Shown: positions 15,411 through 25,639, numbered from the stretch's first letter. The stretch: DNA of 64,000 nucleotides from Methylosinus sp. Ce-a6 (GCF_009811655.1 NZ_BGJX01000002.1:1-64000); one strand, 5' to 3'. Notes: generated by a model not told the origin, from the sequence alone. Program-made: numbers and translations.

Positions 15411-15691
15411 GCGCAGATACGACCGAGGCCGTCGTCACCGTCCAATTCATCGATCGTGTTGCCAGCTCTGACAAGCTGGTCGCGATGGCCGTCGTCGAGA
15501 TCGAGGTCGCGGGCGTCGTCATCCTCTTGCAGGGCGTCAAGGCGGTGAAGCGGCCGGGCGGCGGGCTGGCGTGTGAGGCGCCATGCTTCAGAGCGCCGGA
15601 TGGCCGATGGCTTCCGGCCGCTATCCTCCCGCCGGACCTCGCCGAAGGGCTCGCGGCTGAAGTCGTCGCCGCGATGGTGCGGGACGGCTGA
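15401..15691 (+). CDS. Small element protein, SpoVG-like pattern
   Basis: ATG 15401 lies inside the end of terL, in another phase. The 96-residue product has a strand-rich N-terminus (VVTVQFIDRV, LVAMAVVEIEVAGVVILLQGVKAVKRPGGGLACEAP) and a C-terminal helix (LAEGLAAEVVAAMV). The pattern of a strand, a V-x-x-V-K motif, a GxxxxxP segment, then PDGRW and a final helix recalls SpoVG, a small nucleic-acid-binding fold. This is a resemblance, not a firm assignment. It is the last gene before the right attachment site. Confidence 0.6.
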   Translation: MGLSADTTEAVVTVQFIDRVASSDKLVAMAVVEIEVAGVVILLQGVKAVKRPGGGLACEAPCFRAPDGRWLPAAILPPDLAEGLAAEVVAAMVRDG

Positions 15692-15693
15692 AG

Positions 15694-15743
15694 GGGTTTC
15701 GTCAGTTTTGTCAGTTCGCCAAATGGCGCTTTCGCGGAAATTT
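15694..15743. repeat. Imperfect inverted partner of 1791-1840
   Basis: This segment right after the last gene matches the reverse complement of the segment right after int. It includes CGTCAGTTTTGTCAGTTCGCC and a CGCCAAATGGCG palindrome. The pair lies in inverted orientation 1.45 kb inside attL and 0.15 kb inside attR. Confidence 0.6.
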
Positions 15744-15781
15744 TTCTGCGGTCACGGACCGCACGTGAGCTTCCGACCCGC

Positions 15782-15806
15782 GGTGACCCTGTGGTGTGAC
15801 CGGATT
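15782..15806. promoter_or_regulatory. GGTGACC/GTGTGACC pair beside attR, candidate arm site
   Basis: GGTGACCCTGTGGTGTGACC followed by GGATTT, 42-66 bases from the attR core, resembles the paired GGTGACC followed by GGATTT at 465-488 beside attL. Similar sequence at similar distance from both cores suggests recombinase or accessory-protein binding. Confidence 0.35.
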
Positions 15807-15847
15807 TGCCGGCCTCGCCGCGTTGTCGTCATAAGTGCTTGATTTGA

Positions 15848-15922
<75 letters not shown>

Positions 15923-16030
15923 GTCGGGCGGCCTTGTGCCACAGTGATCGCGGCGGCGCAAGACATTCGCGCTTCGCCGACCGCGAAGCCGGCGAGCGCA
16001 AAGACGTCGATAGGTCGAAAAACCGAGAAA

Positions 16031-16105
16031 TGGTGGGCGGCACAGGGATTGAACCTGTGACCCCTCCCGTGTGAAGGGAGTGCTCTCCCGCTGAGCTAGC
16101 CGCCC
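16031..16105 (-). tRNA. tRNA-Val (anticodon CAC)
   Basis: The minus strand shows acceptor GGGCGGC paired with GCCGCCC, D arm TAGCTCAGCGGGAGAGC, anticodon stem CTCCC/GGGAG around TTCACAC, and T arm CACAGGTTCAATCCCTGTG. The anticodon CAC reads GTG. CCA is encoded. It lies 108 bases upstream of tRNA-Thr on the same strand. Confidence 0.97.
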
Positions 16106-16154
16106 GGGGGCCGCGAAGGCCGATCCATCCTGTACGAGACGACCCCGCATCCCG

Positions 16155-16865
16155 TCAAGTGCATGGCGAAGCTTCGAGCGCTCCGAGCGAGGCCACGGCC
16201 TCCCATAATTCGTCGAAATGCGAAATCACCCGATCCGGGCCGAGGGCGGCGACCGCCGTTTCCGTGTAGCCGAAATCCACCGCCACCACCGGCACGCCGG
16301 CGTTTCTGGCGGTCTCGATATCGGTCTTCGAATCGCCGACCATCACCGCGCATCCCGCTGCGCCGCCGGCTCTCTCGATCGTCAGCGTCAGCGCGCGGCC
16401 GTCGGGCTTGTGGACCGGGAAAGTGTCGCGGCCGCAGATGGCGGCGAATCGCTGCGCGACGCCGAGCCGCTCGAGCAACAGAATGGCGAGCTCCTCGGAT
16501 TTGTTGGTGCAGACGGCGAGCGCAAAACCCGCCTCGGAAAAACGCGCCAGCGCCGCCTCCGCCCCGGGAAAGAGCCGCGTCTCCTCGGCGATTCGCCCGC
16601 GATAATGGTCGAGAAAAACGTGAAACAGCTCCTCGACCCGCTCCGGCGGGAGCGGCGCGCCGGTCGCCGCGAAGCCGCGCTCGATCATTGCCCGCGCGCC
16701 CGCCCCGGCGAGGGAGCGCACCGCCGAAACCGGCAGCGGCGAGCGGCCGTCCTGCTCCAGCAGCGCGCCGAGCGTCGCGATGAGGTCGCCGGCGGTGTCG
16801 GCGAGCGTGCCGTCGAGATCGAAGACCAGCATCGGCGCGCCGACCATCCGCCTGCCCCCGACCAT
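16155..16865 (-). CDS. gph: Phosphoglycolate phosphatase (HAD family)
   Basis: This 236-residue hydrolase should remove phosphate from 2-phosphoglycolate made by Rubisco or DNA repair. HAD motif I is FDLDGTLADT (residues 14-23), motif II VCTNKS near 118, motif III lysine in VHKPDG near 152, and motif IV GDSKTDIETARNAG near 175. The helical cap lies between motifs I and II, as in Gph. Start may be ATG 16865, 16847 or 16832; the core is unaffected. It lies just downstream of the tRNA genes' 5' side, on the same strand. Confidence 0.88.
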   Translation of the reverse strand: MVGGRRMVGAPMLVFDLDGTLADTAGDLIATLGALLEQDGRSPLPVSAVRSLAGAGARAMIERGFAATGAPLPPERVEELFHVFLDHYRGRIAEETRLFPGAEAALARFSEAGFALAVCTNKSEELAILLLERLGVAQRFAAICGRDTFPVHKPDGRALTLTIERAGGAAGCAVMVGDSKTDIETARNAGVPVVAVDFGYTETAVAALGPDRVISHFDELWEAVASLGALEASPCT

Positions 16866-16953
16866 CCCGCCCGCCCCCTCTTAGGCCGCAGGCTCGCGAT
16901 CGCCGCGTCGCCCTTGTAGACTGCGCCCTGTGATTCGTCGAAGGAGTGTAACC

Positions 16954-17322
16954 TTGCGCGCAGCCATTCGTCTCCTCTCTCTCGGAGCCGCTCTCGCAAG
17001 CCCGGGCGCGGCGCTCGCCGGCAATTACGAATTCCTCGCCGCGCCGCAGACCGATCTCAATCGCGTCTTTCGCCTCGACCGCGCCAGCGGCGAGGTGGGG
17101 GCCTGCCAATATGGGCTGAAGGAAGGCGCCGCCATCGGCGTCACGCTCTGCTACCCGCCGGGCGAGGGCGCCAAGGCCGGGCCGTTCAGCGAATACGCCC
17201 TCGTCGCCTCGCGCCATACGGGCGAGGGCGGCGTGTTCCGCGTCGATCTGCGCTCGGGGCAGATGTCGATCTGCTTCGTGCTGAACGAGAGCTCGGTCGT
17301 CTGCACGCCGCCGGCGAAATAA
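16954..17322 (+). CDS. Secreted protein of unknown function
   Basis: The start is most likely TTG 16954, since AAGGAG lies about 9 bases upstream; an in-frame GTG at 16930 has no such site. The 122-residue product has a signal peptide (RAAIRLLSLGAALASPGAALA) and then a compact beta-rich domain: NYEFLAAPQTDLNRVFRLDRASGEVGAC and VFRVDLRSGQMSICFVLNESSVVC. Four cysteines could form disulfides in the periplasm. The two VFR(L/V)D segments look like repeated blades. Family not recognised. Confidence 0.75.
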   Translation: MRAAIRLLSLGAALASPGAALAGNYEFLAAPQTDLNRVFRLDRASGEVGACQYGLKEGAAIGVTLCYPPGEGAKAGPFSEYALVASRHTGEGGVFRVDLRSGQMSICFVLNESSVVCTPPAK

Positions 17323-17348
17323 GTCTGGTCCGAGGGCGTGCGCCGGTC

Positions 17349-18446
17349 TCAGGTGTTGAAGCGGAAATGCAGCACGTCGCCGTCGGCGACGACATAGTCC
17401 TTGCCTTCGAGCCTCAGCCGGCCGGCGTCGCGCGCGCCGGCCTCGCCGCGCAGGGCGACGTAATCCTCATAGGCGATCGTCTCGGCGCGGATGAAGCCTT
17501 TCTCGAAATCCGTATGGATGACGCCCGCCGCCTGCGGAGCGCGCGTGCCCTGCTCGATGGTCCAGGCGCGCGCCTCCTTGGGGCCGACAGTGAAATAGGT
17601 CACGAGCTTCAGCAGCACATAGCCGGCGCGGATGACGCGGTTGAGCCCCGGCTCCGCGAGCCCGACGGCCTCCAGATAGTCTTTCTGCTCCTCGGCCGGC
17701 AGAACGGCGATCTCGCTCTCGATCTTGGCCGAGACGACGACGCTCGCCGCCCCCTCCTCCCGCGCCCGCGCCGCAACTTTTTCGGAGAAGCCGTTGCCCT
17801 CGGCCGCCGCCCCTTCCTCGACATTGCAGACATAGAGAACGGGCTTGGAGGAGAGCAGGCCGAGCCCGGCGAGCGCGCCGCGCTCTTCCGGCTGGAGCTC
17901 GACGAGGCGGGCCGGCTTGCCCTCCCGCAAGAGGACGAGGCAGCGGCTCATCAGATCGAGCAATTCCTTGGCGTCCTTATCGCCGCCCTTGGCCTTTTTC
18001 TCGAGCGGGATCACGCGCTTTTCCAGACTCTCGAGGTCGGAGAGCATCAGCTCGGTCTCGATCGTCTCTATGTCGCGAATGGGATCGACGCCGCCCTCGA
18101 CATGGGTGATGTCGCCATCCTCGAAACAGCGCACGACATGGGCGATGGCGTCGCATTCGCGGATATTGGCCAAAAACTGATTGCCGAGCCCCTCGCCCTT
18201 GGAGGCGCCGCGCACAAGTCCGGCGATGTCGACGAAGGTCAATCGCGTCGGAATGATCTGCTTGGAGCCTGCGATCTCGCAGAGCTTGTCGAGGCGCGGA
18301 TCGGGCACGGCGACCTCGCCGACATTGGGCTCGATCGTGCAGAACGGATAATTGGCCGCCTGAGCGGCCGCCGTCTGCGTCAGCGCGTTGAAGAGGGTCG
18401 ACTTGCCGACATTCGGCAGGCCGACGATTCCGCATTTGAAGCCCAT
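17349..18446 (-). CDS. ychF: Redox-regulated ATPase/GTPase YchF
   Basis: The 365-residue Obg-family P-loop protein has G1 GLPNVGKST at residues 8-16, G3-like [20 protein letters not shown] near 70, an NVEE element (residues 204-207) in place of the usual NKxD specificity motif, a helical insertion, and a C-terminal TGS-like domain ([29 protein letters not shown]). YchF prefers ATP and associates with ribosomes. I chose ATG 18446 because the family starts [16 protein letters not shown]; the longer open frame upstream is unrelated. Length is typical. Confidence 0.97.
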   Translation of the reverse strand: MGFKCGIVGLPNVGKSTLFNALTQTAAAQAANYPFCTIEPNVGEVAVPDPRLDKLCEIAGSKQIIPTRLTFVDIAGLVRGASKGEGLGNQFLANIRECDAIAHVVRCFEDGDITHVEGGVDPIRDIETIETELMLSDLESLEKRVIPLEKKAKGGDKDAKELLDLMSRCLVLLREGKPARLVELQPEERGALAGLGLLSSKPVLYVCNVEEGAAAEGNGFSEKVAARAREEGAASVVVSAKIESEIAVLPAEEQKDYLEAVGLAEPGLNRVIRAGYVLLKLVTYFTVGPKEARAWTIEQGTRAPQAAGVIHTDFEKGFIRAETIAYEDYVALRGEAGARDAGRLRLEGKDYVVADGDVLHFRFNT

Positions 18447-18706
18447 GCGCCCGGTTTCCTGAGAAGTGAAAGCTCGCTGCGGCGCGGTATGGGCGGGACG
18501 GGCGGAAAAGGCAAGGGCCGCGCAGGAAGGCGATGCTCGCCCCCCTCCGGGGAGGCGATGGCGTCGAAACGGTCGCAATCGGCCATTGCGGCGCAGACGA
18601 CGAGCCGCATCGCCGCCAAGCGGGTTGACCGCGCGCTTCGCAAGGCGGAAAAGCTCCGACAAAGCAATGCGTCGGCGGTTCGGACGCGACCTTGGCGCGG
18701 AACACC

Positions 18707-20101
18707 ATGCCACTCGACTTGACGATTCGACATTTACGTTTCGCCGCGGCGACGATCGCGGCGGCTCGTCTTCTCGCAATTTTGCTGCTTCCCGCGCGGG
18801 CCCAGAACGCCGGCGAGCCGGCCCTGCCGCCGCCTGCGCCCGCCGCCACGGCTCCGGCGACCCCGGCTCCGCAACCGGCTCCTGCGCCTGCGGCCGCCCC
18901 GGCGGCGACCGGGCCGGCCGAGCCGGGCGCGGTTCCGGCCGCGGCTCGGGCGGCTGCGCCGAAACCCAAGCCCAAGCCGAAGCCCGCGCCGCCGCGCGAG
19001 ATGGCGCTCTCCGATGACCCCACGCCGGCGCTGCAGCCCGAGACCTTTTTCGCCACCTCGCTCGCCTCCGAGCGCTATGCGGCGATCGCCGACGCCGGCG
19101 GCTGGCCGAAAATCGGAACGACCCTCGCGCCCGGCGCGCGCGGCAAGGTGGTGGCGGCGCTGCGCAAGCGCCTCACGGCGGAGGGCGATCTGCCCGCCGA
19201 GGCCGCCGGCGGCGAAGCCTGGGACGCGGCGCTCACCGCCGCGGTCAAGCATTTCCAATTCCGCATGGGGCTGAAGCAGACGGGCGTCGTCGCCGGCGCG
19301 ACGCTGCGCGAATTGGACGTGCCGGCCTCGGTGCGCTTCCGCCAGCTCGCCTCCTCGGCGCAGCGGCTCGCCGGCAACGACTTCCCCTTCGGGCCGCGCT
19401 ATGTCGTCGTCAACATCCCTTCGGCGGCCGTCGATGCGGTGGAGAACGGCCGCGTCGCGCGGCGCTATACGGCGATCGTCGGCGATGTCGAGCATCCCTC
19501 GCCCGAGGTCGAGGCGAAGATCGGCGCGGTCAATCTCAACCCCACCTGGACGGTCCCGGTCTCGATCATCAAGAACGAGATCATGCCCAAGATGCAGAAG
19601 GACCCGTCCTATCTCGCCAAGGCGCGCATTCGCGTCTTCGACAATCGCGGGACCGAGATCGAGCCGAAATCGATCAATTGGGCGAATGAACGGGCGGCCA
19701 ATTACACGCTGCGCCAGGATTCCGGCGCGCAGAACTCGCTCGGCTCGATCCGCATCGCCATGCCGAACAAGCACGCCGTCTATATGCACGACACGCCGAG
19801 CAAGCGGCTCTTTGCGAGCGACTATCGCTTTCTCTCGCATGGCTGCGTGCGCGTCGAAGGCGTCTATGACCTCGCCGCCTGGCTGCTCGAGGGCGCTCCC
19901 GGCGCGCCGAACGGGCAATGGGACAAGCCCGCGATCATGGCCAAGATCGCCGGCGGCGAGCGCCAGGACGTGACGCTGCAAAAGCCCGTGCCGGTCGTCT
20001 GGGTGTATATGACCGGATGGGCTTCCGCGAATGGAACCGTCCACTTCCGCAATGATATATACGGAGTGGACGCGGTGGGCGAAGCGCGCGGAGATCGTTG
20101 A
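18707..20101 (+). CDS. Periplasmic L,D-transpeptidase (YkuD) with peptidoglycan-binding domain
   Basis: The protein of about 464 residues has an N-terminal hydrophobic signal (LRFAAATIAAARLLAILLLPARA), a long Ala/Pro-rich linker, a helical peptidoglycan-binding domain (about 140-210) and a YkuD catalytic domain. The catalytic motif is YMHDTPSKRLF ... SHGCVRVEGVYDLA, with the nucleophilic cysteine in SHGCVR. The long insertion in the catalytic domain is like the YcbB/LdtD class, which makes 3-3 crosslinks in murein. A start at ATG 18692 is also possible. The short secreted protein at 20132 follows. Confidence 0.9.
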   Translation: MPLDLTIRHLRFAAATIAAARLLAILLLPARAQNAGEPALPPPAPAATAPATPAPQPAPAPAAAPAATGPAEPGAVPAAARAAAPKPKPKPKPAPPREMALSDDPTPALQPETFFATSLASERYAAIADAGGWPKIGTTLAPGARGKVVAALRKRLTAEGDLPAEAAGGEAWDAALTAAVKHFQFRMGLKQTGVVAGATLRELDVPASVRFRQLASSAQRLAGNDFPFGPRYVVVNIPSAAVDAVENGRVARRYTAIVGDVEHPSPEVEAKIGAVNLNPTWTVPVSIIKNEIMPKMQKDPSYLAKARIRVFDNRGTEIEPKSINWANERAANYTLRQDSGAQNSLGSIRIAMPNKHAVYMHDTPSKRLFASDYRFLSHGCVRVEGVYDLAAWLLEGAPGAPNGQWDKPAIMAKIAGGERQDVTLQKPVPVVWVYMTGWASANGTVHFRNDIYGVDAVGEARGDR

Positions 20102-20131
20102 TTCGCTCTTTCCCGGTCGAAGGGACGTTCG

Positions 20132-20350
20132 ATGCGCCGTGGAATCGTCTTCGCTTTTGCCCTAGCGGCGGCCCTCGGCGCGGCGCAGGCGGCCGAGAGC
20201 CGCGCCCGCCAGCCGCAGCCGGCGGAGGCCTATGTCGTCGCTCCCGTGCAATATTGCGCGAAACTGTGCCCGGAAGACTTCGCGCCCTGCGACCCCGTCT
20301 ATTTCAAGACCGCCGATGCGCGCTGCGCGCAAGTGGGCGTGGGGCGGTGA
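20132..20350 (+). CDS. Small secreted cysteine-containing protein
   Basis: The 72-residue product has a clear signal peptide (RRGIVFAFALAAALGAAQAAES) and a mature part of about 50 residues with four cysteines: YCAKLCPEDFAPCDPVYFK and ARCAQVG. Two disulfides or metal binding are possible. It follows the L,D-transpeptidase by 30 bases and may be cotranscribed. Unknown family. Confidence 0.65.
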   Translation: MRRGIVFAFALAAALGAAQAAESRARQPQPAEAYVVAPVQYCAKLCPEDFAPCDPVYFKTADARCAQVGVGR

Positions 20351-20355
20351 GGCGT

Positions 20356-20387
20356 GAATCCTTCTCCCGCGAGCGGAAGAAGGATTC
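20356..20387. terminator. Bidirectional hairpin between convergent genes
   Basis: GAATCCTTCT (20356-20365) and AGAAGGATTC (20378-20387) form a perfect 10-bp stem around a 12-base GC-rich loop, exactly between the stop at 20350 and the convergent stop at 20389. There is no strong T-run. It is also related to the REP-like repeats seen elsewhere (ttctcccgc core). Confidence 0.55.
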
Positions 20388-20388
20388 G

Positions 20389-21192
20389 CTAATCGTCCAG
20401 CCCGCGCGCGCTCTCGTGCCAGCGGGAGAGCGCGAGGCGCGACAGGGCCGTCAGCGCCGCATAGATGACGACGCCGCCGAGCGAGACCAGCGCCAACGCC
20501 GCGAACATGCGCGGAATATCGAGCCTGTAGCCGGCCTCGGAAATGCGGAAGGCGAGGCCGGCCCCCTGCCCCGCGGCGCCCGCCGCGAGCTCGGCCGCTA
20601 TGGCGCCGATGAGCGCGAGGCCGCCGCCGATGCGAAGCCCCGCGAAAAATTGCGGCAGCGCGGCCGGAGCGCGCAGATAGACGAGCTTTTGCCAAGGCGA
20701 GGCGCGATAGAGATCGAAGAGCTCGACGAGCGCGCGATCGACCGAGGCGAGGCCGAGCGACGTATTGGCGAGAATGGGGAAAAAGGCGACGAGAAAGGCG
20801 CAGACCAGCACCGCCTCGGCCGGCGCGAGATAGACCAGCAGCAGCGGCGCTATGGCGATGATGGGCGTCACCTGAAGCACGATGGCGAAGGGCATGAGCG
20901 CCCGCTCCATCCAGCGCGAGCGCGAGATGAGCAGCGCCAGAGCGACGCCGCCGATCGTCGCCAGCGCCAACGCCTCGAGCGCCGTCGTCAGAGTGACGAG
21001 CAGCGACGAAAAGAGAATTTCGCGATCCTTCACCAGGGTTTCGCCGATGAGGCTCGGCGCCGGCAGCACATAGGGCGGAATGGACGAGATGCGCACGACC
21101 GCCTCCCAGGCGGCGAGCGCGCCCGCGAGAACGGCAAACGGCAGCAGCGCGTCGCGAAGACGCGGCGCTTCCTTCGGCCGAGCGCCGCTCAT
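20389..21192 (-). CDS. ABC transporter permease (SsuC/TauC/ThiX type)
   Basis: The 267-residue protein has about six membrane helices and the permease signature region LRAPAALPQFFAGLRIGGGLALIGAIAAELAAG (EAA-like loop) near residue 180. It belongs to the family that imports sulfonates, nitrate, taurine or thiamine precursors. Its ATG overlaps the stop of the ATPase gene by four bases, and the ATPase in turn overlaps the binding protein, so the three form one operon in the order binding protein, ATPase, permease. Confidence 0.9.
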   Translation of the reverse strand: MSGARPKEAPRLRDALLPFAVLAGALAAWEAVVRISSIPPYVLPAPSLIGETLVKDREILFSSLLVTLTTALEALALATIGGVALALLISRSRWMERALMPFAIVLQVTPIIAIAPLLLVYLAPAEAVLVCAFLVAFFPILANTSLGLASVDRALVELFDLYRASPWQKLVYLRAPAALPQFFAGLRIGGGLALIGAIAAELAAGAAGQGAGLAFRISEAGYRLDIPRMFAALALVSLGGVVIYAALTALSRLALSRWHESARGLDD

Positions 21193-21971
21193 CGCAATTC
21201 CTCCCCATAGGCGCCGCGCAGAGCGGCCGAGGCGCGCCGGGCGAATTGCGCGAATTGCGGGCTCGTGCGGAACTCCTCGTCGCGCGCGATTGTCGAATCG
21301 ATGTCGATCTCGTCGACGATCGCCCCGCCCCGCGCCGCGAGCGCCAGAATGCGCGTCGAGAGATAGACGCTCTCGTAAATGGAATGGGTGACGAAGACGA
21401 TCGTCGTTTCGAGCCTTTGTTTCATGGCGAGGAGATCGTCGCCGAGCCGAAAGCGCGTCACCTCGTCGAGCGCGGCGAAGGGCTCGTCCATCAACAAGAG
21501 CTTGGGCCGCGTGACCAGGGCGCGGGCGATGGCGACGCGCATCTTCATGCCGCCGGAGAGCTGGCGCGGCAGCGCCGTCTCGAACTCCGCGAGACCGACG
21601 AGAGCGAGCGTCTCGCGCACCAGCGGCGCGGCGTTGTCGCGCGTTTTGCCGGCGAGGCGCAGCGGCAGATAGACATTGGAGAAGACGTCGGCCCAGGGCA
21701 GCAGCGTCGCCTCCTGGAACACGAAGCCGATATTATGCGCCGCCGATGGGTCGCGCCAGTCGATGGCGCCGGCGCTCGGCGCCGCAAGGCCGGCGATGAG
21801 CCGCAGCGCCGTCGATTTGCCGCAGCCCGAAGGCCCGAGCAGGGTGAGAAACTCCGCGTCGCGAAGATCGAGATCGAAATGCTCGAGCGCGGCGACGCCA
21901 TTGGCGAAGCTCTTGCCGACGCCGCGCAGCGAGACCAGCGGCCGCGCCTCGGTCTCGACAACCGCCGTCAC
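21189..21971 (-). CDS. ABC transporter ATPase (SsuB/TauB/ThiZ type)
   Basis: The 260-residue ATPase has Walker A GPSGCGKST near residue 48, Q loop FVFQEATLLPW, signature LSGGMKMRVAIARAL and Walker B LLLMDEPFAALDE, with the switch histidine in FVTHSIYE. It energises the permease next to it. Overlaps at both ends (ATGA) show tight translational coupling. Sequence alone does not fix the substrate. Confidence 0.93.
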   Translation of the reverse strand: MTAVVETEARPLVSLRGVGKSFANGVAALEHFDLDLRDAEFLTLLGPSGCGKSTALRLIAGLAAPSAGAIDWRDPSAAHNIGFVFQEATLLPWADVFSNVYLPLRLAGKTRDNAAPLVRETLALVGLAEFETALPRQLSGGMKMRVAIARALVTRPKLLLMDEPFAALDEVTRFRLGDDLLAMKQRLETTIVFVTHSIYESVYLSTRILALAARGGAIVDEIDIDSTIARDEEFRTSPQFAQFARRASAALRGAYGEELR

Positions 21972-22999
21972 GGCGCCCCCGCCGCCCGCGAGGGCCGCAG
22001 TTCCAGCCCGACCTTCTTATTCACGAAGCGAGTCGTATAGCCTTGGGCGATGTCGAGATCGGCCGGGAAGACGCCGGCCTTGGCCATTTTCTCGAAGAAG
22101 CTGCGCGCGCGCGCGTCGGTCATCGCGCCAATGCCGAGGGTGAGGGAATCGCCGGAATCGACGATGCCGCGCTCTTTCAGCTTCTCGACCGAATAAGCGA
22201 GCTGGCCCTCGGACATTTCTGGATTGTCCTTGCGGATCGCGGCGTTGGCGGCGGAATTATCGCCATAGAGATAATGATACCAGCCGATGATGGAGGCGTC
22301 GACGAAACGCTGCACGAGATCGGCCTTGGCCGCGATCGTCTCCTTGCGCGTCTCGATCGTCGTCGAATAGCTGTCATAGCCATAATCGGCGAGCAGGAAG
22401 ACATTGGGCTCGAAGCCGCCCTGACGGGCGATCTCGAAAGGCTCGGAGGTCAGATAGCCCTGCTGGATCGACTTCTTGTCGGCGAGGAAGGGCGCCGAGT
22501 TGAAAGTATAGGGCTTGATCTTCTCTTCCTTGAAGCCATAGGCCTGCTTCAGCCATTGATAGACAGAGACGAGATTGTCATTGCCGACGAAGGCGGTCGC
22601 CTTGGGCAGATCCTCGAAACGGTCGAAGCCCTCGCCCGGATGCGACATGAAGACGATCGGGTCCTTCTGGAAAATGGCCGCGACGGCGACGATGGGCGCC
22701 TTCTGTTGCACGGCGGAGAAGGTCTGGATGAGATTGGCGCCCATGCAGAAATCGACGCGGCCGGCGGCGAGCAGCAGCCGCGCGTTGGATTGCGGGCCGC
22801 CCTGCAGAATGGTGACGTCGAGGCCATATTTGGCGTAAGTGCCGTCGACGAGCGCCTGATAGAAGCCGCCATGCTCGGCCTGCGCCCGCCAATTGGTGGC
22901 GAAGGAGACCTTGTCCAGCGCCAAGGCCGGGAGGGCGGCGAAGATGAAAACCAAGGCCGCGATCTTTGCTGTGAAGCGTTTCGTCATCGACTGCCTCAT
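21968..22999 (-). CDS. NMT1/THI5-like periplasmic binding protein
   Basis: The 343-residue protein has a signal peptide (ending LPALA at about residue 27) and an NMT1/THI5-like fold: VSFATNWRAQAEHGGFYQAL, AKYGLDVTILQGGPQSNARLL, and PIVFMSHPGEGFDRFEDL. This class captures pyrimidine thiamine precursors, nitrate or sulfonates. The N-terminal FATNW...HGGFYQA motif is closest, by memory, to pyrimidine-precursor binders. A creatininase-family amidohydrolase is encoded divergently 266 bases away, which would fit salvage of a formylated pyrimidine. I see no thiamine riboswitch upstream. Confidence 0.85.
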   Translation of the reverse strand: MRQSMTKRFTAKIAALVFIFAALPALALDKVSFATNWRAQAEHGGFYQALVDGTYAKYGLDVTILQGGPQSNARLLLAAGRVDFCMGANLIQTFSAVQQKAPIVAVAAIFQKDPIVFMSHPGEGFDRFEDLPKATAFVGNDNLVSVYQWLKQAYGFKEEKIKPYTFNSAPFLADKKSIQQGYLTSEPFEIARQGGFEPNVFLLADYGYDSYSTTIETRKETIAAKADLVQRFVDASIIGWYHYLYGDNSAANAAIRKDNPEMSEGQLAYSVEKLKERGIVDSGDSLTLGIGAMTDARARSFFEKMAKAGVFPADLDIAQGYTTRFVNKKVGLELRPSRAAGAP

Positions 23000-23028
23000 C
23001 TTAATTTTTCAACAGACGTGGGGCTCTC

Positions 23029-23092
23029 CCTTCTCCCACTTGTGGGAGAAGGTGGCCCGGCGAAGCCGGGTCGGATGAGGGCCCTTCGTGTC
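23029..23092 (+). repeat. REP-like repeat, copy A (forward)
   Basis: Two small hairpins in series (TTCTCCCACTTGTGGGAGAA and CCCGGCGAAGCCGGG) followed by TCGGATGAGGGC. The same unit occurs at 23151-23206 (inverted), 32788-32845 and 32894-32953 (inverted), so it is a dispersed intergenic repeat. Confidence 0.85.
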
Positions 23093-23150
23093 CTTGCGGT
23101 GAAATGAACCACGAAGACACAAAGAGCAGGAAGAAGACGCGAGGCCGACG

Positions 23151-23206
23151 AGCCCTCATCCGACCTCGCTTCGCGAGGCCACCTTCTCCCGCAAGCGGGA
23201 GAAGGA
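23151..23206 (-). repeat. REP-like repeat, copy B (inverted)
   Basis: Inverted relative to copy A: CCCTCATCCGAC, then CTCGCTTCGCGAG, then the CTTCTCCCGC hairpin. A and B lie 58 bases apart as an inverted pair, upstream of both divergent transcription units. Confidence 0.85.
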
Positions 23207-23265
23207 TTACGCGCCCCACGGCGTCGCTATGGCGAACTGCATTCGAAAGGTCTACCCTTCTCCCC

Positions 23266-24072
23266 ATGCTCCCGTCCCGCTATTGGATCGACCTCACAAC
23301 CAACGACTTCCGCGACCTCGACATGGGGCGCGTCATCGCCGTGCTGCCCATCGCCGCGGTGGAGCAGCATGGGCCGCATCTGCCGGTCGGCGTCGACTCG
23401 GCGATCATGCGCGGCATGATCGAGCGCGTCGTGGACCGCCTGCGGGAGGATCTCGACGCGCTGTTCCTGCCATTGCAGGCGATCGGCGTCTCCATCGAGC
23501 ATGGCGATTTTCCCGGCACGCTCTCCCTCTCGCATGAGACGGCGCTGCGCCTCCTCGGCGAATTGGGCGCAGGCGTCGCCCGCGCCGGCTGCCGCAAGCT
23601 CGTACTCCTCAATTCGCACGGGGGCAACTCGGCGCTCCTCTCGCAGGCCGCGTTGGAGCTGCGCGCCCGCCATGAGCTGCTCGCCGTCTCCTGCTCCTGG
23701 CACCGCTTCGGCTATCCGGATGGGCTGTTCGGCGAGGAGGAGATCCGCCTCGGCATTCATGGCGGGGAGATCGAGACCTCGCTGATGCTCTCGCTCGCGC
23801 CGGATTTCGTGGATATGGCGCGGGCGCGGCATTTCCGCTCCGCGAGCCTCGATTTCGAGCGCGATTTCACCTGGCTGCGCGCCGACCGGCCGATCGGCTT
23901 CGGCTGGATGACGCAGGACCTCTCCAAGGAGGGCGCGATCGGCGACGCCGCGGCGGCGAGCGCCGCCAAGGGCGAGGCCGCCGCCGATTATTGGGCGACC
24001 GCTTTCGTCGAGCTTCTGCGCGACGTCGAAGCCTTCGATCTCGAGCGTTTCGCCGGCGATCCGCCGAAATAG
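23266..24072 (+). CDS. Creatininase-family amidohydrolase
   Basis: The 268-residue protein has the metal-binding motifs of the creatininase family: EQHGPHLPVGVDS (residues 28-40), LNSHGGNS near 117 and HGGEIETS near 162. Members cleave cyclic or formyl amides (creatinine, formamidopyrimidines). I chose ATG 23266 because the family similarity begins there; the open frame upstream is repeat DNA. It is divergent from the NMT1/THI5-type transporter, so a role in processing the imported compound, for example a formylated pyrimidine, is possible but unproven. Confidence 0.88.
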   Translation: MLPSRYWIDLTTNDFRDLDMGRVIAVLPIAAVEQHGPHLPVGVDSAIMRGMIERVVDRLREDLDALFLPLQAIGVSIEHGDFPGTLSLSHETALRLLGELGAGVARAGCRKLVLLNSHGGNSALLSQAALELRARHELLAVSCSWHRFGYPDGLFGEEEIRLGIHGGEIETSLMLSLAPDFVDMARARHFRSASLDFERDFTWLRADRPIGFGWMTQDLSKEGAIGDAAAASAAKGEAAADYWATAFVELLRDVEAFDLERFAGDPPK

Positions 24073-24108
24073 GGAACCGCGGCTCCAGCCGGAAAACGCC
24101 ACAGCTAA

Positions 24109-25485
<1,377 letters not shown>

Positions 25486-25487
25486 AG

Positions 25488-25612
25488 CGCCCCCTCCCTT
25501 ACCCTCCCCCCGCTCACGCAGGAGAGGGGATCGGCGACGTTACGCGAAACTTTGATGAAGGGCCGAATCTGCTCCCTCTCCCGCGAAGCGGGGGAGGGTC
25601 GGGGAGGGGCCC
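25488..25612. repeat. GC-rich intergenic repeat between eno and valS
   Basis: The segment contains CCCTCCCTTACCCTCCCC and, in opposite sense, CTCTCCCGCGAAGCGGGGGAGGGTCGGGGAGGGG. The two ends can pair into an imperfect stem. It is a second intergenic repeat type, different from the REP-like units at 23.0 and 32.8 kb. Confidence 0.6.
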
Positions 25613-25639
25613 TTCGATACGGATATTCGGCTCTCCCCC

